Source: Prolixibacter sp. NT017
GTDB lineage: Bacteria; Bacteroidota; Bacteroidia; Bacteroidales; Prolixibacteraceae
Reading direction: 5' to 3'
Assembly: GCF_009617875.1 (NCBI RefSeq)
Contig: NZ_BLAV01000001.1
Span: 5,022,001 to 5,086,000, forward strand
Length of the DNA: 64,000 nucleotides
Part shown: positions 62,588 through 64,000 of the stretch, in pieces
Layout of the letters: each line of letters starts with the position of its first letter
Position numbering within the stretch: the stretch's first letter is position 1
Program-made: the position numbers and the translations under genes
The notes under the pieces: generated by a model
What the model was told of the DNA's origin: nothing
The model's database searches: none
Seen by the model: the letters and a program-made list of their open reading frames with translations, nothing else

Positions 62588-63865
62588 TTAAACGATTTCT
62601 CGAATGACGGTAGCAGCCCTGTTCGGGCCTACCGATACAATTCGGATGGGAACGCCTACTTGTTCCTCGATGAAGCTGATGTATGATTTCAGCTCATCCG
62701 GAAACTGATCTTCCTGGGTGAATTGACTGATTTCAGTATGCCATCCCGGTAATTCGGTGAAAACCGGCTCGACATGTTCATCCAGTTCGTATGGGAATTC
62801 ATCCGTTTCTTTTCCATTGATGCGGTAGGCTGTACAAACCTTGATGGTTTCAAATTCGTCCAGCACGTCGGCTTTCATCATGATGAGTTCGGTTACGCCG
62901 TTAATCATGATGGCATATTTTAATGCTACCAGATCGAGCCATCCGCAGCGACGCGGGCGACCGGTGGTTGAACCGTATTCATTTCCTTTGTCACGAAGCT
63001 GCTGGCCTTCGTCATTGAACAATTCCGTCGGGAACGGTCCCATTCCTACGCGGGTGCAATACGCTTTGAAAATACCGAACACATCACCGATTTTGTTGGG
63101 AGCAATGCCTAGTCCTGTACACGCTCCGGCGCAAACCGTGTTGGACGACGTTACAAACGGATAGGAGCCAAAGTCGATATCCAGCAACGTTCCCTGCGCT
63201 CCTTCAGCAATCACAGTCTTTCCGGTTGCCAACAGATTGTTGACGTAGTTTTCACTGTCAATCAGCTGGAACTGCTTCAGGGTTTCGATGCCTTCGAACC
63301 ATACTTTTTCGTATTCGGCCAGTTCGGCTTCGTAGTCGTAGTGATAATAGTTGCTCAGTAAGTCCGTGTGCTGTTTGACACGTTCTTTGTATTTTTCTTC
63401 AAAATTACTGAGAATGTCACCTACCCGAAGTCCTTCCCGGCCAATCTTATCACGATAGGTCGGTCCGATTCCTTTCAGTGTGGAACCAATTTTTCCTTCA
63501 CCTTTGGCTGCCTCCGAAGCTGCATCCAACAGCCGGTGTGTCGGCAAAATTAGATGTGCCTTTTTTGAAATGAATAAATTTCCGGTGATATCAAATCCTA
63601 TTTCCTTCAGGGAATCGATCTCTTTCTTAAAAATACAGGGGTCGATAACTACACCGTTACCAATGATGTTAATCTTGTCGCCACGAAATATTCCGGAAGG
63701 AATGGTGTGTAAAACGTGTTTAATGTCATTAAATTCGAGGGTGTGACCTGCGTTGGGACCTCCCTGAAAACGAGTGATTACATCGTAACGGGGGGTGAGT
63801 ACATCCACAACTTTTCCTTTACCTTCGTCACCCCATTGAAGGCCTAGAAGTACGTCTACTTTCAT
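62588..63865 (-). CDS. purA: Adenylosuccinate synthetase
   Basis: Purine biosynthesis enzyme, IMP plus aspartate to adenylosuccinate with GTP. QWGDEGKGKVVDVL at the N-terminus is the GTP/IMP site, with GGPNAGHT, GIGPTYRDK and GAQGTLLDIDFGSYPFVTSSN following; the C-terminal GPNRAATV is intact. 425 residues from ATG 63865; the TTG two codons earlier is less likely. Confidence 0.96.
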   Translation of the reverse strand: MKVDVLLGLQWGDEGKGKVVDVLTPRYDVITRFQGGPNAGHTLEFNDIKHVLHTIPSGIFRGDKINIIGNGVVIDPCIFKKEIDSLKEIGFDITGNLFISKKAHLILPTHRLLDAASEAAKGEGKIGSTLKGIGPTYRDKIGREGLRVGDILSNFEEKYKERVKQHTDLLSNYYHYDYEAELAEYEKVWFEGIETLKQFQLIDSENYVNNLLATGKTVIAEGAQGTLLDIDFGSYPFVTSSNTVCAGACTGLGIAPNKIGDVFGIFKAYCTRVGMGPFPTELFNDEGQQLRDKGNEYGSTTGRPRRCGWLDLVALKYAIMINGVTELIMMKADVLDEFETIKVCTAYRINGKETDEFPYELDEHVEPVFTELPGWHTEISQFTQEDQFPDELKSYISFIEEQVGVPIRIVSVGPNRAATVIREIV

Positions 63866-64000
63866 TTTCAAAAATGTTAAGTATTCAGGCTCTGATTAGC
63901 GGAACCGGTTTTGATTTAAGTTTATATGTAATTAACTCAGAACCATTTGCTACGGAAAATGTAGCTGGCCGGTACGGCCTGTCGACGGCTGGAAAATTAC
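63866..64000. other. Window edge upstream of purA
   Basis: Only 135 bp. A minus-strand frame is open from the edge to a TGA at 63937-63939 and would be the tail of an upstream gene ending in RSKWF. Other frames are open on both strands too, so no gene can be assigned. Confidence 0.25.

Overview
The window looks like chromosomal DNA from a member of the Bacteroidota, possibly a Marinilabiliales/Prolixibacter-like organism; the exact family is an inference. Supporting this are type IX secretion and gliding genes (gldJ, porU, porV), a NagZ-like GH3 and serine hydrolase fusion, the DUF4831 and DUF1080 families, Bacteroidota-type -7 elements (TAnnTTTG), and hairpin terminators flanked by A and T runs. 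There is no rRNA, CRISPR array, transposase or prophage. Most of the window is ordinary core genome, broken by two repeat-filled intergenic regions and one small accessory peptide-export operon.

Layout. 0-6 kb: mtaB, a 41-bp tandem array, a PIN-PhoH ATPase, folC, three tandem tRNA-Val genes and a DUF1080 lipoprotein. 6-15 kb: a small HTH protein, then a divergent peptidoglycan-salvage locus (GH3 plus serine hydrolase fusion facing namZ and a sodium:solute symporter), followed by a beta-helix lipoprotein and an EEP-family phosphatase/nuclease. 15-28 kb: a CCA-adding type enzyme, thioredoxin, murF, the gldJ | porU-porV type IX secretion locus, ispF, a second thioredoxin-like protein and a TPR sensor kinase. 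28-36 kb: hutU, lemA with two TPM-domain proteins, a zinc-ribbon coiled-coil protein, a Nif3-like protein, a MerR regulator and an M23 peptidase. 36-45 kb: alaS, two tandem long-chain acyl-CoA synthetases, an NAD(P)-binding protein, a group of palindromes and a SEC-C protein.

45-51.4 kb is the accessory part: a hypothetical protein, 1.3 kb without convincing genes that includes a degenerate array with a period near 21.3 bp, then an operon of HlyD-type adaptor, C39-peptidase ABC exporter, a small HTH protein and two short double-glycine peptides, closed by a strong terminator. The HTH protein itself ends in a double-glycine leader-like motif plus a 22-residue tail. It may therefore be both a regulator and a substrate of its neighbouring exporter, which is the most unusual observation in the window. 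Neither short peptide (47 and 60 residues) resembles a bacteriocin known to me beyond the leader and GxxxG motifs.

51-64 kb: a POT peptide transporter, the bifunctional NAD(P)HX repair enzyme, a DUF4831 protein, an MFS transporter with a long loop before its last helix, pepD, a D-threonine-aldolase-type PLP enzyme overlapping pncB, and purA. Where the longest open frame began at TTG or GTG and a better ATG lay just inside (for example before a signal peptide), the ATG was chosen and this is stated.
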